Part shown: piece by piece, positions 23,097 through 35,407 of the stretch
How positions within the stretch are numbered: the stretch's first letter is position 1
How the letters are laid out: every line of letters begins with the position of its first letter
Program-made: the position numbers and the translations under genes
Notes under the pieces: generated by a model
What the model saw: the letters and a program-made list of their open reading frames with translations, nothing else
The model's database searches: none
Told to the model about the DNA's origin: nothing
NCBI RefSeq assembly: GCF_918797505.1
Contig: NC_092801.1
Coordinates: 30,952,487-31,016,486, forward strand
Source of the DNA: Bemisia tabaci
Taxonomy: Eukaryota > Arthropoda > Insecta > Hemiptera > Aleyrodidae
DNA length: 64,000 bases
Reading direction: 5' to 3'

Positions 23097-23938
23097 ATAC
23101 ACCGTGAATATGTTCAATGAGCGTTAGATAATAGAAGAAATCTGGCAACACCTCAACTATGCACTATTGACGCACCGTTTGAAGGCCTTCACAAACCTTC
23201 TTTAATTGCAATGCAAACCGTTTAAAGTCCCTTTGAGGAAAAAGCTATTCGAGGAACAACAACAAAAACAGCAACAAGGAGGAACACGGCCCCGAATCCA
23301 GAATTCCGGCGGCGTTCGGAACCCGAATTCAATTTATTCCCGAGAATCGACGATTAAACTTCTCAGGCCGCCGCTCGCAAAGCGGTGCAACTTCGGTTAA
23401 CTGAGGTTAACTATCGCGAACTTCGCCGCGTAACTTGCGGAGAGACAGAGCGGTAATTACGTACAATCACTCGCGACATCTTCGCATTAGGAGTCGAGCC
23501 CCTCGTTTCACAGTTTCGGGGATGAAAGGACGTAACGGCTTTCTCCTTCGGGTCTTGTATGGGTATGATATTATGCTATTCCGGGCTCGTGGGGAGATGG
23601 AGGTGCGTTTTTTGGTCGGGGCGATGGCGATTTCGGGGCCTCGCACAATGCACCTAACTTGGGTGCTAATGCATTCTCTGGACCGCGGACAAGTTGCAGT
23701 TGTACCGAGTGCTCAGAGACTTTTGCCAAGTTTCGCGGACGTAACTGGGCTGTTGTGACCGGAATCAACCTGACAACATGAGACGTTGTCGAAAGAACAA
23801 TTTACAAGGGAAAAATGTATTGCCTCCTCTGTGAGTGCTTACCCTTGGATGACTGACTCCATTTTTCTGAACCAACGGCTAACATGCTCCAAAATTACAC
23901 GATTATAAATAACATTGATTTCGACGTACTTCATCTAC
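23097..23938. other. Gene-free stretch, GC-richer
   Basis: Apparently single-copy, GC-richer between 23280 and 23760. No exon could be argued for. Confidence 0.4.
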
Positions 23939-23995
23939 ACTGAAAAAAAAGTCGCTTGAATCTAGCATGATGATTCTTAAATACACCGCCAAGTT

Positions 23996-24030
<35 letters not shown>

Positions 24031-24172
24031 CTTGCTTTAAGCTGACTTTTTCTTGATACGAGAAAAATAATGTTCGGTTTAAGCAAAAAAGTAGCTTAAA
24101 TTAACCAGAGAAATTCTCGATTTAAGAGGAAATACTTCTTGGCGGCTTTGAGATTCTTTTTTAGTGTACACT
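23939..24172. mobile_element. CACTGAAAA-type foldback
   Basis: Starts CACTGAAAAAAAAGTC and ends TTTTTTAGTGTA; a mirrored CCGCCAAG/CTTGGCGG pair; interrupted by a T run of about 31 at 23997-24028. Distantly like the A family. Confidence 0.6.
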
Positions 24173-24247
24173 GAAACATGTCGGACACTTCTTTTGACTA
24201 CAAAATTGTTATATTAGCTGTTTCATTTTTTCCGTTCGATCCACTAA

Positions 24248-24372
24248 GTTGTCGATCGATTCACGACTGTTACGATCGATTCACGTGTTTTTCGATGGGT
24301 TCACGGATTTTCTCGATCGACTCGCGGTTTGTGGATAGATCCACGGGTTTTTCGACATGAGTCGATCAAATC
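24248..24372 (+). repeat. Degenerate tandem of TCGATCGATTCACG-like units
   Basis: About five spaced, diverging copies of TCGATYGATTCACG separated by GNTTTTT-like spacers. Confidence 0.55.
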
Positions 24373-24518
24373 GCTGCCGGTTGTTTAATAATTTGTCGAA
24401 CGGTTTCCGTCGACTGATTTACGTTCGTAATTTAATGGATATATACCTTCCAATCTTGTCAAAAAAAAAAAAAAAAAAAAAAAATGAAACACAAGAGAAA
24501 ATTAAGCAACGTCTGATG

Positions 24519-24688
24519 CAGTGGCGTGGCGTGGCGTGGTTTGCGATATATCGATTGTTACGCCATTTAAAACTATGGTAAAGAATCGATCATTATGGTG
24601 TTCGCTGCGAACACCCTGATTATCGATCCTTTTCCATAGTTTTGAATGGAATAACAATCGATACATCGCAAACCACGCCACGCCACTG
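24519..24688. mobile_element. D-family hAT-type MITE, perfect 8-bp duplication
   Basis: Ends CAGTGGCGTGGCG and CGCCACGCCACTG. Flanked by GTCTGATG at 24511-24518 and 24689-24696. The interior has mirrored GATATATCGATTG and GGTGTTCGCTGCGAACACC. Confidence 0.9.
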
Positions 24689-24696
24689 GTCTGATG

Positions 24697-25299
24697 TAGT
24701 TAGGCCGATTCTGATCCATTCAATGCTCTCTCTGAAACCACGTCAGCACTGGACAGAGTATTTTTTTTTCCCCGCACTGGACAACGCCGCCTCCAATCGG
24801 CCGTTTTATCGTCACGGCGGACCGCAATGACGCGCGCGATTTGTTTACGCGCCCGAAACCGCGACTTCCCAAATCCCTCCGCGGGTCGCGGACGTTGCCA
24901 GATTGTCCCCGTAAATCCTGATTCTCCTCTAAAAAAAAGGGACTCGGACGAAAAATCGGCAGGGTGACCCGTGAAATTGCCTCGTGTGGAAGTCGTCACT
25001 CCGGCCGAACGAGAAATCCTAAGGGGGATCTTTACCCCTCCGCCCGTTTCACCCCCCCGCCCGATCCTTCGGTAAATACCGAGCGATGATTCGAGGCCGA
25101 CGAAAGGTTTAATTAGAGGGGGTCTCTGGGACGGACTGGCGGGTTGCCAACAGTTTCGTTTTCAGGCGCAATGCGTGGAAAAAGCGGAATGGACACGTTA
25201 GGGGTATGAAAGGGATACGCATTGCTTCTTTGCTTTTAATTTTCGAGGTAGGCTGAAGTAGAGTCCCTTTCCAGAAAGAGTGAAGACCACGCGGCTCAT
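24697..25299. other. Gene-free stretch, GC-rich
   Basis: 24780-25110 is CpG-rich and single-copy in appearance; no coding recognised. Confidence 0.4.
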
Positions 25300-25575
25300 G
25301 AATGTCACAAACGGGAATGAAGATTACGCAAATTGAACGTGTTTCGTAATCTTTGATCAACTCATTCCCGGATGTCTGTCTCCGCTCCTTCTCTCATTCC
25401 GTTTTTTCTTTGCCGTGCCAAATATTCCCCGGTCCATTGCAGTTTATAATCTTTATAATTGATGAGAATGTAATCTTTATTCCCTTTTGTGACACTATGG
25501 ATGCTTAAAATACGAGAACTGCTCTGAAATGGATTCGTATGTGTCTTTACTATCAATATTGGGGGCTCTAGGCTT
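25300..25575. mobile_element. H-family foldback, diverged
   Basis: Carries GTCACAAACGGGAATGAAGAT, ATTCTTCCG-like and TGTAATCTTTATTCCC arms in the same order as 52901-53214. Confidence 0.6.
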
Positions 25576-27402
25576 AATAACTAACCTTGAATGGCTTTGG
25601 TGCAAAGTTCATTGAATTTTCTGCTTAGTGCGAAGCGAATTCCTGAAAATTTTCAAAGGAATCCACACAAAAGTTCTCTTGTTAAAAATTAAATTGCCCA
25701 ATTAAATATGACGATAGCTGATGTGACTTGGTTTCTTTATGCTAAATGCGGTTCACTTACCCTGCTGCGGGAGAAAACATACATCTGAGCAAGATGATCC
25801 TAAGGTTGTGTCGCATCACTCGACACACTCTTGTGTGTCATCACTGATGGACGAGATGAATGGAAACAAGTACACTCACTATTATAACCATAACGCCTTG
25901 AAGCAACTATTCGTGTTCGAGGGATGCCCATTTTGCATTCTTCAAAATTGAAGGCGCTTAGAGTCCCTCAATGCTATCCGTTCGAAAATTGCCGTTGCCG
26001 GCAACGTTACGTCCTGTCGCTCGGAATTCTTTTCATTGCGACATCACGACAGCATGGCCTGCTGAGACCAAATCACTTTTGGTTCCAAATAAAGTTAACC
26101 TTTTCTCGCTCTCCATTCCCTCGCTATGTTTTGCTACTGATCTCAAAAATCGTAAGAGAGTATTGTGTCATTCATGCAATTTAAGCTTTTGAGGAATTGA
26201 GTTACGGAAGTTTTAAACAAGCATTCAAGATTATCATACTAAAGGTTAACGCCATTTGACCATTAAAATTTTTCAAATTTTATCAAATACATTATTTCTG
26301 TTTGAAATATCTAATGAAGATTTTTCTAGGAAATTTTCAGATGCTTTTAATTGAGCCTCAGACAAAATTGAAAAACAATTTTTGAAGAAAGGCCTTTCCA
26401 TTGTTACCAGAAATCTCATAAACTGTCGGAAGGAGATTGAAAAAGTTTCAAAGTTCATATGTCATTTTTCCCCTGCATAATTTTTGGGATGAGAGGGGGT
26501 GTGGTACATTATTATGCTCATAATACGGCTTGATATGCAAGAGTATACACAGGGTGACAGGTTTTCTTAGATTTTACAATTCCCTGACTTTTCCAGAATC
26601 TTAAAGGGGTTTGTTTAGAATGTCCCCTGCTTTTTAATCTTTAATTTTGGAAGTTTTTTCATTAAAATTATTTTCACAAAAAAATTTGGTGCGAAATCAA
26701 TGAAGTGATACAAAAAAAAAAATATCAAAATTCGAGAATTGTGAAGCAATGGTTCTAATTTCCGTCGATACAAGTACATGTGGTGAAATGAGATTTATTG
26801 TTTCAGCTAGAGGAAATATTTACAAGGCTCCTTAAATAAAGCCTGACTTTTCATGGACGGATAAGACTCTTTGAATTTTCCAGATTCTCAACGACTTTTC
26901 AAGAACTTGAACCTAGTGTACAGTGAGTAAGCGTTTCCACCTTTTCTGATCTTTGCTGTAATGAGCGAGTATAAGCAAAATAAATTTGTAAGACAAATTC
27001 CATTTTAATTTTAATGTGCAAATTATTGCGTTTTAGAAAATTCTATCGGAAGCTTGTACACGCTTGAGCAGCTTGCACGTTCAAGGGATTCGTCCGCTAA
27101 TTATTTACGAAGAAAGTTCAAAGACTCGACTTGCAAAGGAACAACAAGAGAGAATAAAAGGGATGAATTAAAGTTATTCAAAAGAAAAACTTCTCCAGAG
27201 AACTTTCTCCGGAGCTAAACTCTTCCAACATTTCCACGAATTAGCGATAAGAAACGCATAAAAATTCACGAACTGCCATCAAATACGAATTATAAACCCT
27301 GCTCTTCAGCACGAGACGATCTCAAACCCGAAAGAGAGTCAAACCTTCAGAACAGCAATCATAGTCGTTCCTAAAACCGCTCCTTTCTTCAGGAGACTCA
27401 TT
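25576..27402. other. Gene-free stretch with repeat fragments
   Basis: An S-family half (25610-25745) and a Q-type fragment (25890-25960). 26560-26920 repeats CCTGACTTTTCCAG-like words. No supported gene. Confidence 0.4.
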
Positions 27403-27655
27403 CTGCCGTGTTGAGGAAGAAAGCCGTATGAGCCTTCAGACGTTGCCGAGTTTCCCCCGATAAAAATCGAATTTATTGGGAAAATGACGAATATAATTTT
27501 CCAAACTTTTCAGACAATCTTGTAAGCAATTTAATCTAAAATGTATGAAAGTTTTAAGGAAAAATATGCGTGAATATTGTTAAAAATACACGTTTTGTCA
27601 AGGGCAAGGCGGCAACTCTTGAATGTTTATACGGCGTTCTTCCTTAGCACGACAG
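27403..27655. mobile_element. C-family MITE
   Basis: CTGCCGTGTTGAGGAAG to TTAGCACGACAG. Confidence 0.75.
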
Positions 27656-27844
27656 CATGGATCTCATTGAGATTAAGCGAGATTTAAGGAAATTCTCAAC
27701 ATAGCATTATGAAAAAAACAATTTTGACGAAACATTAGACAGTCTAAGTATGGAGGTATATCCTTACAAGGCATTACAATGCGACCTTTACTGCAAAATT
27801 GGAGAAAGGATATGTCCATACATTTCTTTTAGACTAGCGAAATG

Positions 27845-27864
27845 CCCGTGACTGCAGTCACGGG
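27845..27864. repeat. Perfect 20-bp palindrome
   Basis: CCCGTGACTGCAGTCACGGG, with no loop. Confidence 0.7.
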
Positions 27865-28331
27865 TCTAAAGGCCGCTAAAATATCTATAACCCCGAAAAA
27901 ATGGTGGTAGGGGAGCAAGACATGCCATAAAAAAATGATAAAATCGATAGAAAAATGAGTTGAGGGGAGAGGGTGATGGAGCTAGAAAAATGAGCTGGGG
28001 GGGGGGGGGTAGAATAAATGCTGGCAAAAAAATTAAAACTAACCTAGCAATTATTTACTAACAAAAAAAAAAAATGAAAAAATGAAAAAAAAGAAATTAA
28101 AATAAAACATCAGCTGATAGCAAACAAAGGTTACCAAGGAAACTAAGGAATGAAACTTTCATAAAATTACCGTTATTACCGTTTATAAGAAATCGGTAAA
28201 TGCGATTTAACCGAAAATCTATACAGTTCTTCATCAGACCAAAATGGAAAAAATTACAAAATTTGAATCAGCTAACGTAAATCTAACGGTAGTTATCTTG
28301 AACGAAAGAATTGACGACATAGGTCGGGTAA

Positions 28332-29396
28332 CTATGGGCCTGTTGCAAACTTTTGCTAGAGCAGAATGAGGAGTTGTTTCCTATAGATAATGCCTCAAAA
28401 ATCACGATGAGCGCATCGGCAAAGTCTGAAATGCACTTACAAATTCACAATCTGCGTAAGAAATTTGCGTTATTTTGAGCTTCCCGCTTCAAAAACGATA
28501 CTACTGCACAGGTGAACATTTTGTTAGAGGAGTCGCTCCATCGTCGGCAATATTCATCATGGCCGACGCTTGCGCAGTTCCTCGCGTAATTCGAGGAGAG
28601 TTCAAGGTCAAAGGTGATTCGTCAAGCTCAAAAGAAGTGGTCGAACTGGCATGCGATATATCGCATCTTTTAGGTCAAAAATCTCGGCAGATTTTGGATT
28701 TTCAGTAAAGAAAAGGACGATAGCCCCTGCGCATGAGCCTAAAGAATCATTCTAAACCTTAAAATCGGCAAAATTCAGAGAAATGAAAGCAGGATAATGT
28801 TTGGAAAAAAACCTCGCATTCGATTCAGCTATCGATTTCGGTATCGAATGCGAGGTTTTTTTCCAAACACTATCCTGTTTTCATTTCTCTGAATTTTGCC
28901 GATTTTTGGGTTTAGAATGATTCTTTAGGCTCATGCGCAGGGGCTATCGTCCTTTTTTTTGCTGAAAATTCAAAATCTGCCGAGATTTTTTACCTAAAAG
29001 ATGCGATATATCGCATGCCAGTTCGACCACGTCACTTGAGCTTGACGAATCACCTTAAGGCGGGCGAGGAAAATATGAACGTAAACACGCCGATTGTTAT
29101 CTGGTTTAATCCTGTTCAGGTGTTATCTCGTCCCATCACACGTGTTTTGGCGGACTGGCGTCGGCCATGATGAGTATTGCCGCCAATGGAACGACTCCTC
29201 TAACAAGATTTTCACCTGTACCGTAGTATCGTTTTCGAAGCGGGAAGCTCAAAAAACCGCAAATTTCTTACGCAGATTGTGAAATTATGAGTGCATTTCA
29301 GACTTTGCCAATGCGCTCATCGTGATTTTTGAGGCATTATCTGTAAGAAACAACTATTAGTTTTGCTCTAGCAAAAGTTTGCAACAGGCCCATTAT
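28332..29396. mobile_element. F-family foldback with W-type foldback at its centre
   Basis: Outer ends GGGCCTGTTGCAAACTTT and its complement, with arms extending to the GTCGGCAATATTCATCATG region. The inner element 28607-29056 begins AAGGTGATTCGTCAAGCTC and ends with its complement, and has the mirrored TATCGAATGCGAGG core. Confidence 0.75.
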
Positions 29397-29944
29397 AGGT
29401 GGGATAAGCGACACCTCATCGGCATAGCACAAAGCAAAGCATTGCGAGTTCACGCCTCTTGCCATAGCCCCTTCAATGTTGAAGACGCAACAGGGACATC
29501 CGCCAAACACGAATAGTCGTATCTCTGCGCCGTCATCGACACCCGTCCTTTCTCTTGGTCTATTGCCATGTTGCGCTGGCTCCGTTTGTCTTATTGTCAT
29601 GGTGCTTTGAGGAGCACGTGGGTACCACAGCCAAAGATAGGAGAGAAGTAAACAGACCTCTTTTTTTAACTAAGGAAAATTAGGCAATTAGATATGGATC
29701 GCATTTAGCGAAAAGGAACCAGCGCGATTGCAGTGTTGTAAAAGTGTTGTTTCTTCATAATTATATCTGAAAAATCTCCCAGAATAATGTGTAAATTTTA
29801 ACACTATACATATATTAAGTATTTTTTAAAAGTAAAGAAGAAATTGCACGCTTTTAAATGCATAAAGTAATCGCGCTGGCTCCTTATTTCTAAATACGAT
29901 CGACGTAAGCATTACACCTGAAGATTAGAGATACGTTATAGGCT

Positions 29945-30226
29945 GGCTGATTGTTGGGATTGATAGACAAAGCGATAGACAAAGAAGACATAAGGAGCAA
30001 GGAGCGATCCTATTGGTTGAAATGGGTGATTCTTATAGACTAAGGGAAAAAATGATGGACTAACTATCGGTTCTCTCGTGGGTTGCTGTTAGTTGGTCTA
30101 TTACCTGCTTCCTTTATCCATCGCAACCACCTGCTTCCACCAATAGGATCCCTCCGTACCCTCTTTGTATTTTTTGTCCACAGCTTTGTCTATCAATTTC
30201 TACAATCAACCCGCGGGCCTCTTTTA
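29945..30226. mobile_element. K-family foldback
   Basis: GATTGTTGGGATTGATAGAC and GTCTATCAATTTCTACAATC inverted ends; inner CTATTGGTTG/CCAATAGGAT pair. Confidence 0.7.
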
Positions 30227-30828
30227 AAAATTAGGCAACCACATATGTAGTTAAGCTGATTTTTTGTTTCTACGTTGTATTCTCCGGCAAGTCTGACAAT
30301 TCTGTGTAGCTATTCAGGGACGAAATCGAATAAAATCCGAGGGTCGACTTTCGCTTGCGACTAATAACGAGCACCCTTTCCCCCAGACCCTCAACCTTAA
30401 CTGACTCATATCCCACCAGCCCGCCACCTCCACACCGAGGGCTTGTTTACACGTTTCTTTGAAGCGAGCGAGTTCTGTTTTATTGGCGGTCTCGTCTCGA
30501 ATCCAGTGTTGCCTAGGGGAGAACTTGAATTCCACGAATTGGATTGCATTTTGCAAAAATGACCCAAGAGCATTCCAATGTCGCTAAGATTGCGACATGG
30601 GAAATGCGAAGGTCAACACCTTTTTTTCGCTTATTCATGGTTGATAAGCAACATGTAAAATTTGCCACGTCACACGAATGAGCACGTCAGTCGGAGGGTT
30701 TGGGCATAATGTGGGAACTTAATGTATAATGTGCGTTCGTGCGTAATGTGTGAACGTGTGCGTACTTTCAGTAAAAAATTCCATTTTCAATTTCTCATTA
30801 CTTTTAAATCTACGTAATGCAGCTACTG

Positions 30829-31231
30829 CAATATGGCGAGGCGTGAATGATCGATTTTCGATATTTCTCTCTTCAAAAACCATAGTAAAGAATCGATTAT
30901 TAAGGTGTTTGTTGCAAACACCCTGTTTATCAATGCTTTTACGTGGGTTTGAATGGCAGATCAATCGGTGTACTGCCGTACTAAAGAAGAACGCCGTACG
31001 AACATTCGAGAGTCGCCAAATTTCCCCGGAAACATGCATTTTTGAGAACGATTATGTGTATTTTTCCTTGAAATTTCAGACTTTTTTACGAAATTGCGAA
31101 CAAAATTTTCTGAAAAATTCACGATTCTCCCAGTAAATTAAGGTTTTATTGAAGGAAACGTGGCAACGTCTGAAGGTTCATACGGCGTTCCTCCTTAGCA
31201 CGGCAGTATATTAAAGCACGCCACGCCACTG
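30829..31231. mobile_element. D-family MITE split by a C-family MITE
   Basis: D runs 30829-30972 and 31207-31231. Its flanks AGCTACTG (30821-30828) and ATCTACTG (31232-31239) differ at one base, which fits a hAT 8-bp duplication. The C element occupies 30973-31206. Confidence 0.8.
30973..31206. mobile_element. C-family MITE nested in D
   Basis: CTGCCGTACTAAAGAAG to CTTAGCACGGCAG, flanked by TGTA and TATA. Confidence 0.8.
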
Positions 31232-31604
31232 ATCTACTGCGTAGAGCGAATCATCATTTATTTTTGTTCCCATTTTGGTTTCGTCCGTTTTGCAAATTGA
31301 GACTCCACCGCAAATGTGTGCGTCACTGAATCACAAGGACAATATGGTAATGACATCCAGCAGTGCTTTTTTTAAAAAAAATAATCATTTAAATTGAAAA
31401 AAATTGTAATGTCCTTCATTTAGGCATGGCTTTTTATGGACAGAGTCCCGCACGCAGCCGAGTTTTTAGGTGAGGAAAAGCAAACGCTCGGTCTGAATAT
31501 TGGAGCTGCATGTTTTATCGATATAACTTCTAAATTTTGCATTGGTCGATGTTCTCAGACATTCATGATGTTCTCGTTGAGATTTCTAAGCCACTTTTCA
31601 TATG

Positions 31605-31834
31605 CATTGGAAAAAAACCACTTTGAATCTAGAGTCCAGACTCTTAAAAACAGCGACAAGAAAAAGTACTCTTGATACAATCAGAATCTAGCTTAAATCA
31701 AGAACCAAGCCTTTTAATTTAAGCGGATTTCGTTTTGATTCAAGCAAAAATCCGATTGAATCAAGAGTCTTTTTTTTGTCAATGTTTTCAAGAGTCTGGA
31801 CTCTAGATCCAATGTGTTTTTTTTTTCCCCAGTG
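31605..31834. mobile_element. A-family foldback MITE
   Basis: CATTGGAAAAAAACCAC to CCCAGTG with the family inner arms. Confidence 0.8.
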
Positions 31835-31945
31835 TGAAGCAACTCCTCTTTTCACTCTCACTATGTCTCTAACCGACTCATCGTTTCAATGGGCAAATTA
31901 CACGCGGTAAAGTACAAATATATTCTCCACGATAAAAACAATACC

Positions 31946-32201
31946 TTGATACAAATATTCGTGTTCCAGAGATACCCATATTGCATATCTAAAAATCGAA
32001 GGCGCTTTGAGTTTCCTCGCGTTCGTTAAAAAATTAGATCATATAAAAAAAATCATACCATTTTGATCACATCGAATTTCCAGAGATCTACAAGAATCGA
32101 GCATTAAAACACGATTCTGAGACCAGCGCAACCTGCCCTTTAAGTTGATAGCGCTTAAAATCGTGCGCACCAGGCACGACAACCCAGCGAGTCAACTGTT
32201 T
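31946..32201 (+). repeat. R repeat, left direct copy
   Basis: About 256 bp, repeated with few differences at 32738-32989. Contains TGCATATCTAAAAATCGAAG and CTGCCCTTTAAGTTGATAG. Confidence 0.8.
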
Positions 32202-32737
32202 TGAAACTTTGCTTTGAAAATCATTAAATTTGACGAGGAACCACCTTAATATTTACAAAACACAAACTGTATTTTCCTTTAATAAATATTTTCCCCCATC
32301 AATTTAAAAGAGAATAATCCATGCAGAGTGTGCAAACATTTCAAAATCATGAGTTGAAAATGCTGATTTCGCTAGCTTAAATATATCACCGAGCGGAGCG
32401 CAGTACAAACCACTGGCGCCTACAAACCTAAGGGGATACTTCACGCATTGCGTAATGCTTGAAGTATCCTCTTAGGTTTGTAGGCGCCAGTGCGCGTTCC
32501 GCACTAGCCAACCGACTACTACGGCGCAGCGTACCACGGCGCCTCAACTATTTCACAATAAAAGTGTTGCACAGTATAATTCGAAATTGAAGGCTCTCCA
32601 ATATATTAGGAATGACAGGCATCCTTTAAGAGAACGGAGCTTTCCTCGCAAAATAAATACAGGTCGGCACAAAAAGAAAGCGGTAGTCCAAAAACTCACG
32701 AAATCTTGGCATCCGTCTTTAATGACGTTTAGCATGA
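32202..32737 (+). repeat. E-family repeat, copy 2, between R repeats
   Basis: The long form of E (also 38783-39308), including AAAGCGGTAGTCCAAAAACT downstream of the shared core. Confidence 0.8.
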
Positions 32738-32989
32738 TTGATAGAAATATTCGTGTTCCAAAGATACCCATATTGCATATCTAAAAATCGAAGGCGCTTT
32801 GAGTTTCCTCGCGTTCGTTAAAAATTAGATCATATAAAAATGATACCATTTTGATCACATCAAATTTCCAGAGATCTACAAGAATGAAGCATTACAACAC
32901 GATTCTGAGACCAGCACAACCTGCCCTTTAAGTTGATAGTGCTTCAAATCGTACGCACGAGGCACGACAACCCAGCGGGTCAACTGTTT
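32738..32989 (+). repeat. R repeat, right direct copy
   Basis: Matches 31946-32201, same orientation. Confidence 0.8.
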
Positions 32990-33105
32990 ACTCGAACGCT
33001 AAGAGAAGAGAGCTGCGTAAATAAAATTGAGGGGCGATAAAAGTATTATTTTGTTTTTCTCGGGGATTCCTGCTCTTCAGCGCGGTGCGACAAAGCCGGG
33101 CATCG

Positions 33106-33358
33106 CTGCCGTACTGAGGAAAAACGCCGTATGAGCCTTCGTCGGTTGCCAAATTTACTTTGATTAAATACGAATTTTCAGGAAAACTCGGGAACATTTT
33201 CCAATCAATTTTTCAGAGAAATGTCTTTGTAATATTACGTAAATTATACGAAAATTTTAGAGGAAGATATCCATAACTCTCCTCAAAAATACATGTTTTA
33301 TACGCGGAAATTTGGCGACTCTCGAATGTTCATACGGCCTTTTTCCTTAGCACGGCAG
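33106..33358. mobile_element. C-family MITE with 4-bp target duplication
   Basis: CTGCCGTACTGAGGAAA to TTAGCACGGCAG, flanked by ATCG at 33102-33105 and 33359-33362. Confidence 0.8.
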
Positions 33359-33362
33359 ATCG

Positions 33363-34416
33363 GGCCTCTAGGACGGTCCATTTTTCGGGCTGTTCACTCT
33401 CTTTCTCTCTCTTTCTCCTTGCCCTTTCTCCCCTACCCCCTCATTTCTCTCTATTCCCACGGGGGATGCTGTCCGATTTGTTCGATGGCCGACCTTCGAA
33501 TCGGCTCCAGGAGTGGTCACCTGTGCTGGATTTTACGGGGAGGACCTGGATTAAATACCTGGGCTCCGCGTGGGGATTGATCAATTGGGTCAGAATAAGA
33601 TTTTGCCTCACTGTGATAATTTTCATTTATTATTTCCCTCGAGGAATGCTTGACCTTAGATTGGATCTTCAGCATTTCAGAGGACGATTCGATGGCCGGT
33701 CAATCAATTGGATAATATTTTGCAAAAAGTAACCACTATCTCTGGTTCTCCCATGAAAACACATAGCTGCATAGGGCAACTAATGGCATGTATGTTGTTT
33801 CTAAAATGGACCAGAAGTATTGGTTCCTTATTGCAAAATGTAATTCATTTGATACTACTAATTTCCGGATTTCAGGGACCACCGCCCGATTTCCTCTCGG
33901 ATCATGATTTCCTCCCGGCTGTGAGAAAAGGCAGACAAATTGGCAACGTCGCAGCAATTATAAATGAGAGTTAAAAAACGTTATTTTGCAAATAGGTGAT
34001 GGTCTGATGGTGTGCGTGTTGAAATGTCCTAGAAGTGTAAAGGGCCCCGCACCGAAGGTCATTTTTTTACCACATGCACATCTTGTATATTGAGTAGATG
34101 AGGCCATTGGAAACCTTAGTTAGTGCGAAAAGGAGAGTTGCTCATTATGAATATTGGCTCAAAAATTACGATAAGTACATAAGGAAAGTCTGAGAACATC
34201 GATAACTGCAAGGTGGATGTGTGCGGCAGGCAAGAAACTAAATGTGCTATAAAAGAGGGGAAATTAATGAAGTCCAGCCCTTACACACTGCACCGCTATC
34301 TTCCCTATATTTTAAAGAGAACTTTCGACAATAAACGCTCAGTTTCGCCCGACAGAAGACCTTAGAACTCGTTTCGTAATCCTAAAATAGTTTGCAAAAA
34401 CTCGCCCAGTAAACTG
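33363..34416. other. Gene-free stretch
   Basis: A CT-rich tract (33394-33460) and TTTTGCAAAAAGTAACCA/GGTTCCTTATTGCAAAAT inverted ends at about 33715-33845, which mark a small foldback. No supported gene. Confidence 0.4.
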
Positions 34417-34927
34417 TCGTGATAGCGAAGAGAGTGTAAAAATGATATTTTGAGAAAACTGGCTCAGAAGCGTCGGACCGGAAAATTGTATTAAAAGAAG
34501 CCACCGTTCTTTGTCAAATTGCCACTAATCGTCTGAAAGACTCCTAAAAATAGTTAGGATAATTAAAAATTAACTGATTTTATTTTAATTACATGAAAAG
34601 TGTATTTTTCATGTTCATGATAGGCTATTATCAGACAAGACAGCAGTAAATGTTACCACAAAAACACAATTTTCATGTTAGAGATTGGCAAGAGGACGGC
34701 TCTTTACTTGAAAGCGCTGTTTCCATTCGCTCTCTGGAGGAATACTGTCACTTACGGCTGTTTTGCCTGAAATTACGTCATTTTTTGCGCCCTTATGAAG
34801 CGTGATGAAGATGATTTTTGCTGTTTTAGCTATTTCGGTGATTTCATCTAAGACAGATCAGACGACTTTCGAAGGAAACTCGATTTCGAAAATTTAACAC
34901 ATACTGCTTTCTTTGCTATCACGGCAG
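34417..34927. mobile_element. N-family foldback
   Basis: CTGTCGTGATAGCGAAG to CTTTGCTATCACGGCAG; interior shared with 1306-1435 and 48545-49108 (AGACAAGACAGCAGTAA). Confidence 0.7.
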
Positions 34928-35407
34928 CAAAGTGCTCATCGCGACAATCATGAGACATCAGGCAAATTTTAATTGATTTGTAGTTTAACAATTGTTGGTC
35001 ATCAAAAGGCGGGAAAAAAGCGTTCATCTCGAAGTTCAACGTTTTCCTCCCTCGATTACATTCTTTAGATTCTTCGTGTTGCGTCTTTAAAATATTTTGT
35101 CTCAGGCGAGACTTCTTGGGCATTTTATGTTTTAACAGCGGCTGATCCATCTGTTCTCCGATCGAGACAAACGTCTCATGTAGCCGAGCTGCCATGGTTC
35201 ATCAGCGGGAAAATATTTCACGGAGGACACCCCATCCATCATCCCCAAGTTCCATCCCTCTCTCCCCTTCAAGATCCAAACTTCCAAGGTCCATCTTAAT
35301 TTGCGAGTGTGACTATCCTTTCATGTGTCACAAACTCACCTGTGATCGGCCGTCATTCGAACTGCAACAAATCTTATTTTAAAAAACGTATACTCATAAG
35401 TATGATA

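Noticed and set aside
31946..32989. LTR retrotransposon
   Set aside because: The direct repeats lack TG...CA ends, primer-binding site or polypurine tract, and the centre is a dispersed E repeat.
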